Shown here one piece after another: positions 10,865 through 19,129 of a stretch of DNA of 64,000 nucleotides; within the stretch, counting starts at the first letter, position 1; each line of letters starts with the position of its first letter. The stretch comes from an uncultured Pelagibacteraceae bacterium (lineage in GTDB: Bacteria; Pseudomonadota; Alphaproteobacteria; Pelagibacterales; Pelagibacteraceae), in contig CACAUA010000002.1 in the NCBI GenBank assembly GCA_902535625.1, forward strand, positions 62,001 through 126,000. Reading direction: 5' to 3'. Made by a program: the position numbers and the translations under genes. The notes under the pieces are model-generated. The model saw only the letters and a list, made by a program, of their open reading frames with translations, made no database searches and was not told where the DNA came from.

Positions 10865-10939
10865 TGGCTGGGGTGCTAGGATTCGAACCTAGGAATGGCG
10901 GTACCAAAAACCGCTGCCTTACCACTTGGCTACACCCCA
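10865..10939 (-). tRNA. tRNA-Gln (anticodon TTG), CCA encoded
   Basis: Reverse complement TGGGGTGTAGCCAAGTGGTAAGGCAGCGGTTTTTGGTACCGCCATTCCTAGGTTCGAATCCTAGCACCCCAGCCA folds as a cloverleaf; anticodon loop TTTTGGT; acceptor TGGGGTG/CACCCCA. Confidence 0.96.
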
Positions 10940-10971
10940 AAATGTTTTTCGTATAACACAAAAAAAAAGCT

Positions 10972-11814
10972 TTATATAGTTTTAGAGTAAATACACCAAT
11001 AGTTTTTATATTTATTTTTTAATTTTTTTTGAGCTTTTATTGCCGCATTTTTCGTTAAAAAATAACCAATTATAGTAGAACCCGACCCTGTCATATTTGC
11101 AAAGTAAATATTATCTAAATTTTGCAAGTAACTTTTGATCTTTTTTAAAATTGGATATTTATTAAAAGCTGCTCTCTCTAAATCGTTATTTGAAACTTTT
11201 AATAGATCTTGTCTGTCGATCTTGTTCGATTTATTGAATAGGCTCTTTGAAAATCCTTTGTGTTTTGCATAAATCATCTTAGTAGAACATCCAAAATTAG
11301 GCTTTATTATTAACAAATGAAAATTTAATTTTTTATTAATTTTTCTTATATTTTGCCCTTGTAGGATCATTGGACTTTCATAAAGACCCAAAATTACATC
11401 TGAACCAACTTTATTTGCAATTTTTATTAAATTATTTTTTGTAGTTTTAATTATTCTTTTTTTAAATAAATAGTTCAAAATGGATGCTGCATTCATTGAT
11501 CCTCCTCCCATACCAGAGGATTGGGGTATATTTTTTTTTACTATAATATTGAATTTTTTATTTTTAATATAATTATGATTATTTAATATTTTTAGTAGTT
11601 TTGAAATTGTATTTGTATTTGAAATATTTGAGGAAAATTTCCCATTAAACGATATTCTATTTTTTGAACCTTGTATCTCTTTTATTAAAATCTCATCAGC
11701 CAAATTGATCTTAGATATTAAACTTTCAATTTTATGATAACCATTTGAGTATTTATTTAGAATTTTTAAAGTTAAGTTAACTTTTGCAAAAGAATTTATT
11801 TTATGAAACTTCAT
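10972..11814 (-). CDS. ispE: 4-diphosphocytidyl-2-C-methyl-D-erythritol kinase
   Basis: ORF 280 aa; SFAKVNLTLKI, NIPQSSGMGGGSMNAASIL, MTGSGSTIIGYF. Confidence 0.93.
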   Translation of the reverse strand: MKFHKINSFAKVNLTLKILNKYSNGYHKIESLISKINLADEILIKEIQGSKNRISFNGKFSSNISNTNTISKLLKILNNHNYIKNKKFNIIVKKNIPQSSGMGGGSMNAASILNYLFKKRIIKTTKNNLIKIANKVGSDVILGLYESPMILQGQNIRKINKKLNFHLLIIKPNFGCSTKMIYAKHKGFSKSLFNKSNKIDRQDLLKVSNNDLERAAFNKYPILKKIKSYLQNLDNIYFANMTGSGSTIIGYFLTKNAAIKAQKKLKNKYKNYWCIYSKTI

Positions 11815-13494
11815 TTAAGAATTATTATTTAAGCCATTATATAATTTTTCCTTAACTTTAATTTTCAATTCTTCGTCTGCTTCATCGCTATTTAAAGCAC
11901 TTTTCCAAAAATAATTAGCTTGGATTTTTCTATTTAATTGCCAAAGAACATCTCCATAATGATCACTTGCAACAGGATCGCTTGGTAACAATTCAATAGC
12001 TTTTCTTAAATATTTTTCTGCTTCAATATAATTTCCTGTCAAATAGTAACCCCAACCAACCGAGTCTGTTATGTAAGGGTCTTCTTCTTTCCCTTTGTAA
12101 GCTTGATTTAACATTTCTATTGCTTCTTCAATTTTATATCCTCTTTCTAACCAGCTATAAGCAAGATAGTTAAGTGTATAAGGTTCGTCAGGTCTAATTT
12201 TAATTGAATTTAGCAGATCCTTATCCGCCAAATCATAATTTTTTAATCTTTCATACGCTCCACCTCTGCGATAAAGAACATCTGCATAAGCCATAGAATT
12301 TTTATCCAAATTTTTTAAGGCCAAAGTATAATAATTTATAGCCTGATCATATTTTTTAAAGTTTTTGTAAATATTTGCCAAATCATAAATCATCTTTGTC
12401 GATTTATTATTAAATTTTTCAAGATTTTTTAATACATATTTCAAACTTGCATCATAATTTTCTTCCTCTGCTATAATTCTGGCAATCTTCTTTGTTTTGT
12501 ACCAAAAAAATATTTCATCCTTATCATCAAATTTTTCGAAAGTTTTTTTTGCTAGATCATAATTATTATTAGACTGATAGTTTTCAGCTATTAGTGATAA
12601 ATTAAAATAAAATTTTGGATTTAAATAATTTGAAATATTTAAATATATGTTTGAATAATCAAATCTACTTTGAGATGAATAAAAATTAGATATAAGGAAA
12701 AAAAATTCTGCCAAAATATCATTCTCATTTTGACATGAAAAATGCTGTGTTAATTTTTTATATTTTTTTTCATCTATCCATTTTTTTACTTGAGAAATAA
12801 GCAAACTACTTCTTAAAGGATCTATTTTATCAGCAAAATTATCAACTGTTGCAAAGTCATTATTAGACACTTCGTTACTCAAATAAAAAAAAGTATATCT
12901 AGAGTAATCACTTTGAGGTTCGTTAATTAAATTTAAAAAATAAGGCTCAGTTTTTTTGGAATTCAAATAACAATTTTGAAAAGCCATGTTTATTAAATCT
13001 AATTTTCCAAATTGCTCAACAATGTCAGACTTTTTATATATAAAAAGATCAATGTAGCTTTTTAAGCTAGAATAAATTATAAATTTGTATGAGTCGTCCT
13101 CTTTGAACTTTTCCAATTTTTTTAACTTCAAAGCTGCTTGTTTAAACTTTTTCTTGTTAATGCTATCTAAAATTAATAACAAATTTCCTTCAAAAAAATC
13201 TCCTCCTATTGAGGTATTAGAATATTTTACTTGTTTAATTGCTTTTTTAACCTGTCCATCCAAAAGTAAAGAAAATACATATTCTTGCAAAAAACTATCA
13301 TGTGATTGAATTAATATTTTTGAATTTTCAAAAAACTTAAGAGCATCGTTATTTTTCTGGTTATCAAATGATAATAATGCTGAAAGATAATTTGATAGAT
13401 ACTTCTGGTTGAATTCTTTTTCATTCGCTGCTTTTGAATAGAGATTTGTTTGGTATAGAATAAATAATATAAAACAAAAAATTTTTAAGAACAT
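11815..13494 (-). CDS. TPR-repeat protein with N-terminal signal/hydrophobic segment
   Basis: ORF 559 aa; repeated TPR-like segments e.g. YNLADKDLLNSIKIRPDEPYTLNYLAYSWLERG, NYIEAEKYLRKAIELLPSDPVASDHYGDVLW. Confidence 0.8.
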   Translation of the reverse strand: MFLKIFCFILFILYQTNLYSKAANEKEFNQKYLSNYLSALLSFDNQKNNDALKFFENSKILIQSHDSFLQEYVFSLLLDGQVKKAIKQVKYSNTSIGGDFFEGNLLLILDSINKKKFKQAALKLKKLEKFKEDDSYKFIIYSSLKSYIDLFIYKKSDIVEQFGKLDLINMAFQNCYLNSKKTEPYFLNLINEPQSDYSRYTFFYLSNEVSNNDFATVDNFADKIDPLRSSLLISQVKKWIDEKKYKKLTQHFSCQNENDILAEFFFLISNFYSSQSRFDYSNIYLNISNYLNPKFYFNLSLIAENYQSNNNYDLAKKTFEKFDDKDEIFFWYKTKKIARIIAEEENYDASLKYVLKNLEKFNNKSTKMIYDLANIYKNFKKYDQAINYYTLALKNLDKNSMAYADVLYRRGGAYERLKNYDLADKDLLNSIKIRPDEPYTLNYLAYSWLERGYKIEEAIEMLNQAYKGKEEDPYITDSVGWGYYLTGNYIEAEKYLRKAIELLPSDPVASDHYGDVLWQLNRKIQANYFWKSALNSDEADEELKIKVKEKLYNGLNNNS

Positions 13495-13504
13495 TTTTTA
13501 CTTT

Positions 13505-14209
13505 ATGACTTTAAATGAAAAAAATCAAAATGACATATTTGATAATGATTTATTGAACGAACTAGGTATTGAGTATAAATTTAGCGATGAGCCAATAAAT
13601 AGATTTAAAAATAATGCTCCTAATAAGGATAAATCTGAAGAATTAGCAAAACTTAGAGTTGAAATAGAAAAGATTGAAGATTGTGAACTAAAAAATAGTG
13701 CAAAAAATCTTGTTTTCAGTGATGGTAATTCATCTTCAAAAATAATGATTGTAGGAGAAGGACCTGGACAAAAAGAAGATGAATTAGGAAAACCATTTGT
13801 TGGTGATGCAGGAATGCTTTTAAATAAAATGTTGAAAGCGATTAATTTAGATAGAACTAACGTGTATATAACTAATGTTGTAAATTATAGACCTCCAAAT
13901 AACAGAAAGCCTGAAATATCAGAAATAAATAGATACTCTGAATATTTAAGAAAACATATTTCAATTATAAATCCAGAAATACTTATTTTAATGGGAAGCA
14001 CAGCAATGGAATCACTCTTCGGGAATAAAATTAAAATTTCTAAAGAAAGAGGAAAATGGAAAGAAGTAATAATTAATAATAAAACATATTTAACAATGAT
14101 AACTTTTCACCCAGCATATCTGCTAAGACAAGCAGAACAAAAAAAACATTCTTGGGCCGATCTTAAAGAAATTAGAAAAAAAATAGATGAAACTAGTTTA
14201 GAGATTTAA
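13505..14209 (+). CDS. uracil-DNA glycosylase, family 4 (Fe-S type)
   Basis: ORF 234 aa; IMIVGEGPGQKEDELGKPFVGDAGMLLNKML, NVVNYRPPNNRKP, TFHPAYLLR. Confidence 0.92.
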   Translation: MTLNEKNQNDIFDNDLLNELGIEYKFSDEPINRFKNNAPNKDKSEELAKLRVEIEKIEDCELKNSAKNLVFSDGNSSSKIMIVGEGPGQKEDELGKPFVGDAGMLLNKMLKAINLDRTNVYITNVVNYRPPNNRKPEISEINRYSEYLRKHISIINPEILILMGSTAMESLFGNKIKISKERGKWKEVIINNKTYLTMITFHPAYLLRQAEQKKHSWADLKEIRKKIDETSLEI

Positions 14210-14228
14210 ATTTTTAATAATATTTTAT

Positions 14229-14804
14229 ATGAAAAAATTTATTGCTGGGGTTGATGAAGTTGGAAGAGGAAGCCTTGTAGGACCAGTTTATGCAGCTGCT
14301 GTTATATTAAATAAAGAAATTAATAGAAAAATTCTTAAAGATTCAAAAAAACTTAATAAAATTCAAAGGGAAACTTTAGCTAAATATATAAAAAAAAATT
14401 CAGTTTGGGCGTTAGGGTCTGCATCAATAAAGGAAATTGAAAAAATTAATATTTTAAATGCTAGTCTACTTTCGATGAAAAGAGCAATTAAGAAACTCAA
14501 ATTTAAACCTAGAAAAGTTTTAATAGATGGTAATAAACCACCAGAATTAAAAAATTATGTTATTAAAACTATTGTAAAAGGTGATGAAAAAATTCCTGAA
14601 ATTTCAGCAGCATCGATTATTGCTAAAGTTGAAAGAGATAAGCTAATGAAAAAGATGTCTTTTTCTTTTAAAAAATATGGCTGGGATAATAATGCAGGTT
14701 ATGGAACAAAGGATCATATTAAAGCTATTAAAAAATTTGGAGTGACTAGATTTCATAGAAAAACCTTCCAACCAATACACAAGATATTGAGTCTGAAAAA
14801 ATAA
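14229..14804 (+). CDS. rnhB: ribonuclease HII
   Basis: ORF 191 aa; AGVDEVGRGSLVGPVYAAAVIL, AASIIAKVERD, YGWDNNAGYGTKDH. Confidence 0.96.
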   Translation: MKKFIAGVDEVGRGSLVGPVYAAAVILNKEINRKILKDSKKLNKIQRETLAKYIKKNSVWALGSASIKEIEKINILNASLLSMKRAIKKLKFKPRKVLIDGNKPPELKNYVIKTIVKGDEKIPEISAASIIAKVERDKLMKKMSFSFKKYGWDNNAGYGTKDHIKAIKKFGVTRFHRKTFQPIHKILSLKK

Positions 14805-14840
14805 TCATAACAATTATCAATCAATAAATTCAATCACAGG

Positions 14841-14869
14841 TTGACGTAGACTCCTGACTGGAGTCTAAT
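14841..14869 (+). promoter_or_regulatory. candidate sigma70-type promoter of ccrM: TTGACG - 17 bp - TCTAAT, with spacer filled by a perfect inverted repeat carrying two GANTC sites
   Basis: TTGACG at 14841-14846, TCTAAT at 14864-14869; inverted repeat TAGACTCC-TGACT-GGAGTCTA at 14847-14867; GACTC 14849-14853 and GAGTC 14861-14865; start codon at 14883. Confidence 0.6.
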
Positions 14870-14882
14870 TGAAAAATATAAA

Positions 14883-15956
14883 ATGATCATTTCAGACATA
14901 AAAAATAAAATTGTTAATGGAGACAGTATTAAGGAATTAAAGAAAATTCCTGCTGAAAGTTTTGATCTGATATTTGCAGATCCACCTTACAACCTTCAAC
15001 TGAAAAAAGAATTAAGTCGACCTGATAGATCTAAAGTTGATGCTGTAGACGATGTGTGGGATAAATTTGATAGTTTTAAAAGTTATGATGAGTTTTCAGT
15101 TCAATGGCTTAAAGAATGTAAAAGAATTTTAAAAAAAAATGGATCTATATGGGTCATAGGAAGTTATCATAATATTTTTAGAGTTGGTTCAAAAATGCAA
15201 GATTTAGGTTTTTGGATACTAAATGATGTGATTTGGAATAAAAATAACCCTATGCCAAATTTTAGAGGAACACGTTTTACGAATGCGCACGAAACACTTA
15301 TATGGGCATCAAAAAGTGAAGGCTCAAAATATACTTTTAATTATCAATCACTTAAATGTTTAAACGATGATCTGCAGATGAGATCTACATGGAATTTACC
15401 TATATGTAATGGAAAAGAAAGACTTAAAAATAATGGTAATAAAGTTCACTCGACGCAAAAGCCAGAGTCTTTATTGCACAGAATTATATTAGCATCCTCG
15501 AATAAAGGTGATTTAATATTGGACCCGTTTCTTGGTACGGGAACAACTGCTGTAGTTTCAAAAAAGTTAGGTAGAAATTATTTTGGGGTAGAAAAAGAAA
15601 AAGACTATTTTGAAGCTGCAAGTAAAAGAATTAAAAATACAAAAATTATAGAAGATGAATGTTTAGATACTATTAAAAATAATAGATCCAAACCAAGAGT
15701 ACCATTTGGATCTTTGGTTGAATTAGGAATTATTAAACCTGGTACTGAAATTTTTGATCAAAAAAAGCAAATCAATGCGAAAATTATGATTGATGGTAGT
15801 ATAAAATATCGGAAATCAGAAGGATCAATTCATAAAGTTGCTGCACAAATATTAGGTGCTGAGAGCTGTAACGGTTGGACTTTTTGGTATTATAAATCAG
15901 GTAATTCACTCAAACCAATTGATGATTTGAGACAAAGACTAAGGCCAACTACTTAA
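14883..15956 (+). CDS. ccrM: CcrM-type DNA adenine methyltransferase (predicted GANTC specificity) with C-terminal RAMA-like domain
   Basis: ORF 357 aa; FADPPYNLQL, GSIWVIGSYHNIFRVG, STQKPESLL, DPFLGTGTTAVVSKKLGRNYFGVE; C-terminal GSLVELGIIKPGTEI...NGWTFWYYK. Confidence 0.93.
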   Translation: MIISDIKNKIVNGDSIKELKKIPAESFDLIFADPPYNLQLKKELSRPDRSKVDAVDDVWDKFDSFKSYDEFSVQWLKECKRILKKNGSIWVIGSYHNIFRVGSKMQDLGFWILNDVIWNKNNPMPNFRGTRFTNAHETLIWASKSEGSKYTFNYQSLKCLNDDLQMRSTWNLPICNGKERLKNNGNKVHSTQKPESLLHRIILASSNKGDLILDPFLGTGTTAVVSKKLGRNYFGVEKEKDYFEAASKRIKNTKIIEDECLDTIKNNRSKPRVPFGSLVELGIIKPGTEIFDQKKQINAKIMIDGSIKYRKSEGSIHKVAAQILGAESCNGWTFWYYKSGNSLKPIDDLRQRLRPTT

Positions 15957-17077
15957 TTTCTATAAATTTTTCCTAGATAACTCTCTAGAAATTTTTTATT
16001 TTTTGATAAAAATTTCAAAACAATATTTCTAATTAATATTATTATTGGATTAGTTAAATGAAAGGCAAAATGGTTTAATTTTGATCTTTTATTTACTAGT
16101 AATATTTTACTTATCTTATCTTTATAAATACTATTTGAATTTGTAATATTTTCTAAAATACCATTTGCTGTTTCAATACTTTGAGAAGCACCTTGTGCAA
16201 AAGAAGGTGGAAAAGCAAATAAAGCATCACCACTCAAATAAGTATTTTGATATTTTAATGTGGGTAATTCAGTGCTTACAAATACAGGAAAACACTTTGT
16301 ATTTGCTAAATTTTCCAAATTTATAATTGAATTTTTTGAAATAAAGTCTTTTAAAGATTTTATAAATGTTTCTGAATTATGAATATTTTTATCTTCAATT
16401 TCTTGAGTAGTCAGTTTCTTTTTGATTATTGCAACGAAATTATATTCGAGTTTTTGATTTACAGGATAAGTTACATAGTGAAAATTTGATCCCATATATA
16501 CAGAAATATTATCTTTTTCATGATGATTTAAATTTGCCCTTAAAGCAATGTTCCCATTAAAAATTGGGTTTAAATAATTATTTGATATTTGAGATTTTAA
16601 TTTTGAAAAAACACCGTCTGCAATTACTATGTAATCGAAACTTTCATTCTTATTATCCCAAGAAATCTTTATTTTTTTATTATATTCGATATTTTGAATA
16701 TCGGCTTTAAATTGAATTTTTTCCTCAGGTATATTGCCAATTAAAAACTTTATTAATGTTGATCTTTTAAGTGTTGTGTAACGGTCGTTTACATTATTGA
16801 ATTGCCTTAAATCAATTTCACAAATCTTTTTAATATTTTTAGCCTGGAAAAAATTAACTTTTGTTGGATAATAAACATCTGATGCTGAAATATTTTTAAA
16901 TCCTACTTTATTTAACAAATTAATACTATTAACTGAAAGTTGAATGCCATAACCTTCATTTAAATTAAGGTAATCTTTTTTTTCAAAGATTTTATAGTCT
17001 ATTTCAGTATTTTTGTTTAATTCATTTGCAAGATATAAACCAGATATACCAGCTCCTACAATTGCAACTTTTTTCAT
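15953..17077 (-). CDS. FAD-dependent monooxygenase/oxidoreductase (UbiH/salicylate-hydroxylase-like)
   Basis: ORF 374 aa; VAIVGAGISGLYLANEL, DYIVIADGVFSKLKS, YLSGDALFAFPPSFAQGASQSIETA. Confidence 0.82.
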   Translation of the reverse strand: MKKVAIVGAGISGLYLANELNKNTEIDYKIFEKKDYLNLNEGYGIQLSVNSINLLNKVGFKNISASDVYYPTKVNFFQAKNIKKICEIDLRQFNNVNDRYTTLKRSTLIKFLIGNIPEEKIQFKADIQNIEYNKKIKISWDNKNESFDYIVIADGVFSKLKSQISNNYLNPIFNGNIALRANLNHHEKDNISVYMGSNFHYVTYPVNQKLEYNFVAIIKKKLTTQEIEDKNIHNSETFIKSLKDFISKNSIINLENLANTKCFPVFVSTELPTLKYQNTYLSGDALFAFPPSFAQGASQSIETANGILENITNSNSIYKDKISKILLVNKRSKLNHFAFHLTNPIIILIRNIVLKFLSKNKKFLESYLGKIYRN

Positions 17078-18066
17078 TCAGATTTTGAGATGGTATAAAA
17101 TATTTTTTTAGTAAATGATGGAATTATTTCTGAGCTTAATTTATCTTTTTTAATTAATATTTTATTTTTAATCTTTGGAGGTCTTTTTGAATTATTTAAC
17201 AAAATTTTCATTTCCATATTAGATAATTTTATATTAATTTTTTTATTATTTGAATAATTATACTCACTTTCTCGAACTTCAGTCATAGGGAAAATTGGCA
17301 TATTTTTTAAAAATTTAAATTTATCATTTTTAACCAATAAATAATTATTTTGTTTTTTGTAGATAGTCGCTTCAAAATATTTGGTTTTTATTTCTTTATT
17401 AATTTTAGTTAACTCAAAATCATTTTTTTTTAAAGATATACAATTTTTACTTAATGGACATTCTTTACAAATTGGATTTTTTGGTTTGCAAATTAAGGCA
17501 CCTATTTCCATGATTGCTTGTGAGTAATCACTAGCACGATCGGACAGTCCAAAAAAATTAATTTTTGTTTTTAGAGAATCTTTAGATATTTCATTCTGCT
17601 TTTTTAAATAGAGAGTTCTTTTAAGAATTCTCTCTACATTTCCATCTAAAGGGATAGTTTTAATGTTAAATGCTATAGACATTATTGCTTTAGATGTATA
17701 TTCACCAACACCTGGTAATTGTATTAACTTTTCATAAGATTTTGGCAACTTACCGTTGAAATCTTTAAGAATTTTAATTGCGCTTTTTTTTAGATTTCTT
17801 GCTCTTGAATAATAACCAAGGCCTTCCCAATGTTTCATTAAGATTTTTTCATCAACATCTGCCAATGATTGAAAGGTTGGAATTTGTTTTACAAATTTTT
17901 CAAAATAAGGAATAACAGTTTTTACTTGAGTTTGCTGTAACATAAATTCACTAACAAACGTAAAATATTCTTTTTCTTTCTGAGAAACTTTTTTTCTCCA
18001 AGGTAAAATTCTTTTATTATTATCGTACCAATGTAGAATTTTATTTGGTATGTTTTTATAATTCAT
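17074..18066 (-). CDS. mutY: A/G-specific adenine glycosylase (start set at the ATG giving MNYKNIPNKILHWYDNNKRILPWR; the longer ORF to 18111 is probably not used)
   Basis: ORF; ILPWRKK, EFMLQQTQVKTVIPYFEKF, LPGVGEYTSKAIMSIAF, C-x6-C-x2-C-x5-C Fe-S cluster (CKPKNPICKECPLSKNC). Confidence 0.93.
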   Translation of the reverse strand: MNYKNIPNKILHWYDNNKRILPWRKKVSQKEKEYFTFVSEFMLQQTQVKTVIPYFEKFVKQIPTFQSLADVDEKILMKHWEGLGYYSRARNLKKSAIKILKDFNGKLPKSYEKLIQLPGVGEYTSKAIMSIAFNIKTIPLDGNVERILKRTLYLKKQNEISKDSLKTKINFFGLSDRASDYSQAIMEIGALICKPKNPICKECPLSKNCISLKKNDFELTKINKEIKTKYFEATIYKKQNNYLLVKNDKFKFLKNMPIFPMTEVRESEYNYSNNKKINIKLSNMEMKILLNNSKRPPKIKNKILIKKDKLSSEIIPSFTKKIFYTISKSE

Positions 18067-18549
18067 ATGAGTCAAAAACATAATACTAAGCAGAGATATA
18101 ATTTCATTCAAGGTTTAAGATCTTTTAAAGATACTTTACCCACAGAAGCAAAAAGAATAATTAGTAAAAAAGGTAAAATTTATAATGAAACTTTAGACAA
18201 TTGGAAATATTTAGTAGGTAAAGATTTATTTAAAGTAAGCTTTCCTAAATCATACAAAAGTTCAAATAAGTTATCGGGAAGTCGTTTAAATATTTTAGTA
18301 AAGAGGGGAAATGAAGTTGACGTTGAGTATTCTAAAAAAGAAATAATAAAAAAAATTAATATTTTTTTTGGCTATCATGTTTTAGATGACATTAAATTGA
18401 ATACATTTGATGGAAAAATTGAAGAAAGCCATAAAAATACAGCTATTAATGCGACAAAAAATAAACATATAAAGAGCATAAATAATATTAAAAATGACAA
18501 AATAAAAAATTCACTTTTAGAACTAAGTAAACATTTTAAAATAAAATGA
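18067..18549 (+). CDS. DUF721 (DciA-like) domain protein
   Basis: ORF 160 aa; W-x-x-LVGKDL-x-KVSFPKS, LNILVKRGNEVDVEYSKKEIIKKIN; position between mutY and dsbA-like gene. Confidence 0.75.
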   Translation: MSQKHNTKQRYNFIQGLRSFKDTLPTEAKRIISKKGKIYNETLDNWKYLVGKDLFKVSFPKSYKSSNKLSGSRLNILVKRGNEVDVEYSKKEIIKKINIFFGYHVLDDIKLNTFDGKIEESHKNTAINATKNKHIKSINNIKNDKIKNSLLELSKHFKIK

Positions 18550-19121
18550 AAAAAATAATTTTTATCTCAATTTTAATTTTTTTTAATTTCATCAATGCTA
18601 ATTCTGAAATTAAACCAATTTTAGTTGGAAGTGCGGACTCTAAAGTTAAGTTAATGGTTTTTGAATCTTTAACTTGTAGTCATTGTGCGAATTTTCATAA
18701 AAATATATACCCTAAATTAAAAGAAGATTTTATTGATAAAGGATTGATTTCAATAGAATTTAAAAGCTTTCCATTAGACATCATTGCATTTAATGCAACT
18801 AAATTAGCGCATTGTAGAAATGATGGTGAGCATGAAATTTTGCATCATTTATATTTAAATCAAGATAAGTGGATAAAAGGAAAAAATGAATTAGAGGCAA
18901 ATCAAGCAATGAAAAAATTTATTGATAATACTGAATATAATCTTGATTTTGATAAGTGCTTGGCGGATAAAAAAATAGAGGATCATATTTTAGAAGACCG
19001 AATCGAAGGTGTTAAAAAATATAAAGTGAATGCTACTCCTACAGTCATAATTAACGGAAAAAAGTTTGAAAATCACTCAAACTACAAAAAATTAAAAAAA
19101 TACATTGAAAAACTGATATAA
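18546..19121 (+). CDS. DsbA-like secreted thiol:disulfide oxidoreductase
   Basis: ORF 191 aa; signal peptide, FESLTCSHCANFHKN (CSHC active site), NATPTVIINGKKF. Confidence 0.9.
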   Translation: MKKIIFISILIFFNFINANSEIKPILVGSADSKVKLMVFESLTCSHCANFHKNIYPKLKEDFIDKGLISIEFKSFPLDIIAFNATKLAHCRNDGEHEILHHLYLNQDKWIKGKNELEANQAMKKFIDNTEYNLDFDKCLADKKIEDHILEDRIEGVKKYKVNATPTVIINGKKFENHSNYKKLKKYIEKLI

Positions 19122-19129
19122 GTCAGTAA

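Noticed and set aside
14847-14867. ccrM upstream palindrome as a rho-independent terminator of rnhB
   Set aside because: No T tract follows the hairpin (sequence continues ATTGAAAAATATAAA) and it coincides with a -35/-10 pair, so a regulatory role is more likely.
14883-15956. Possibility that ccrM belongs to a restriction-modification system
   Set aside because: Neighbours are rnhB, a FAD oxidoreductase and mutY; no endonuclease seen; the RAMA-like tail fits the solitary CcrM family.
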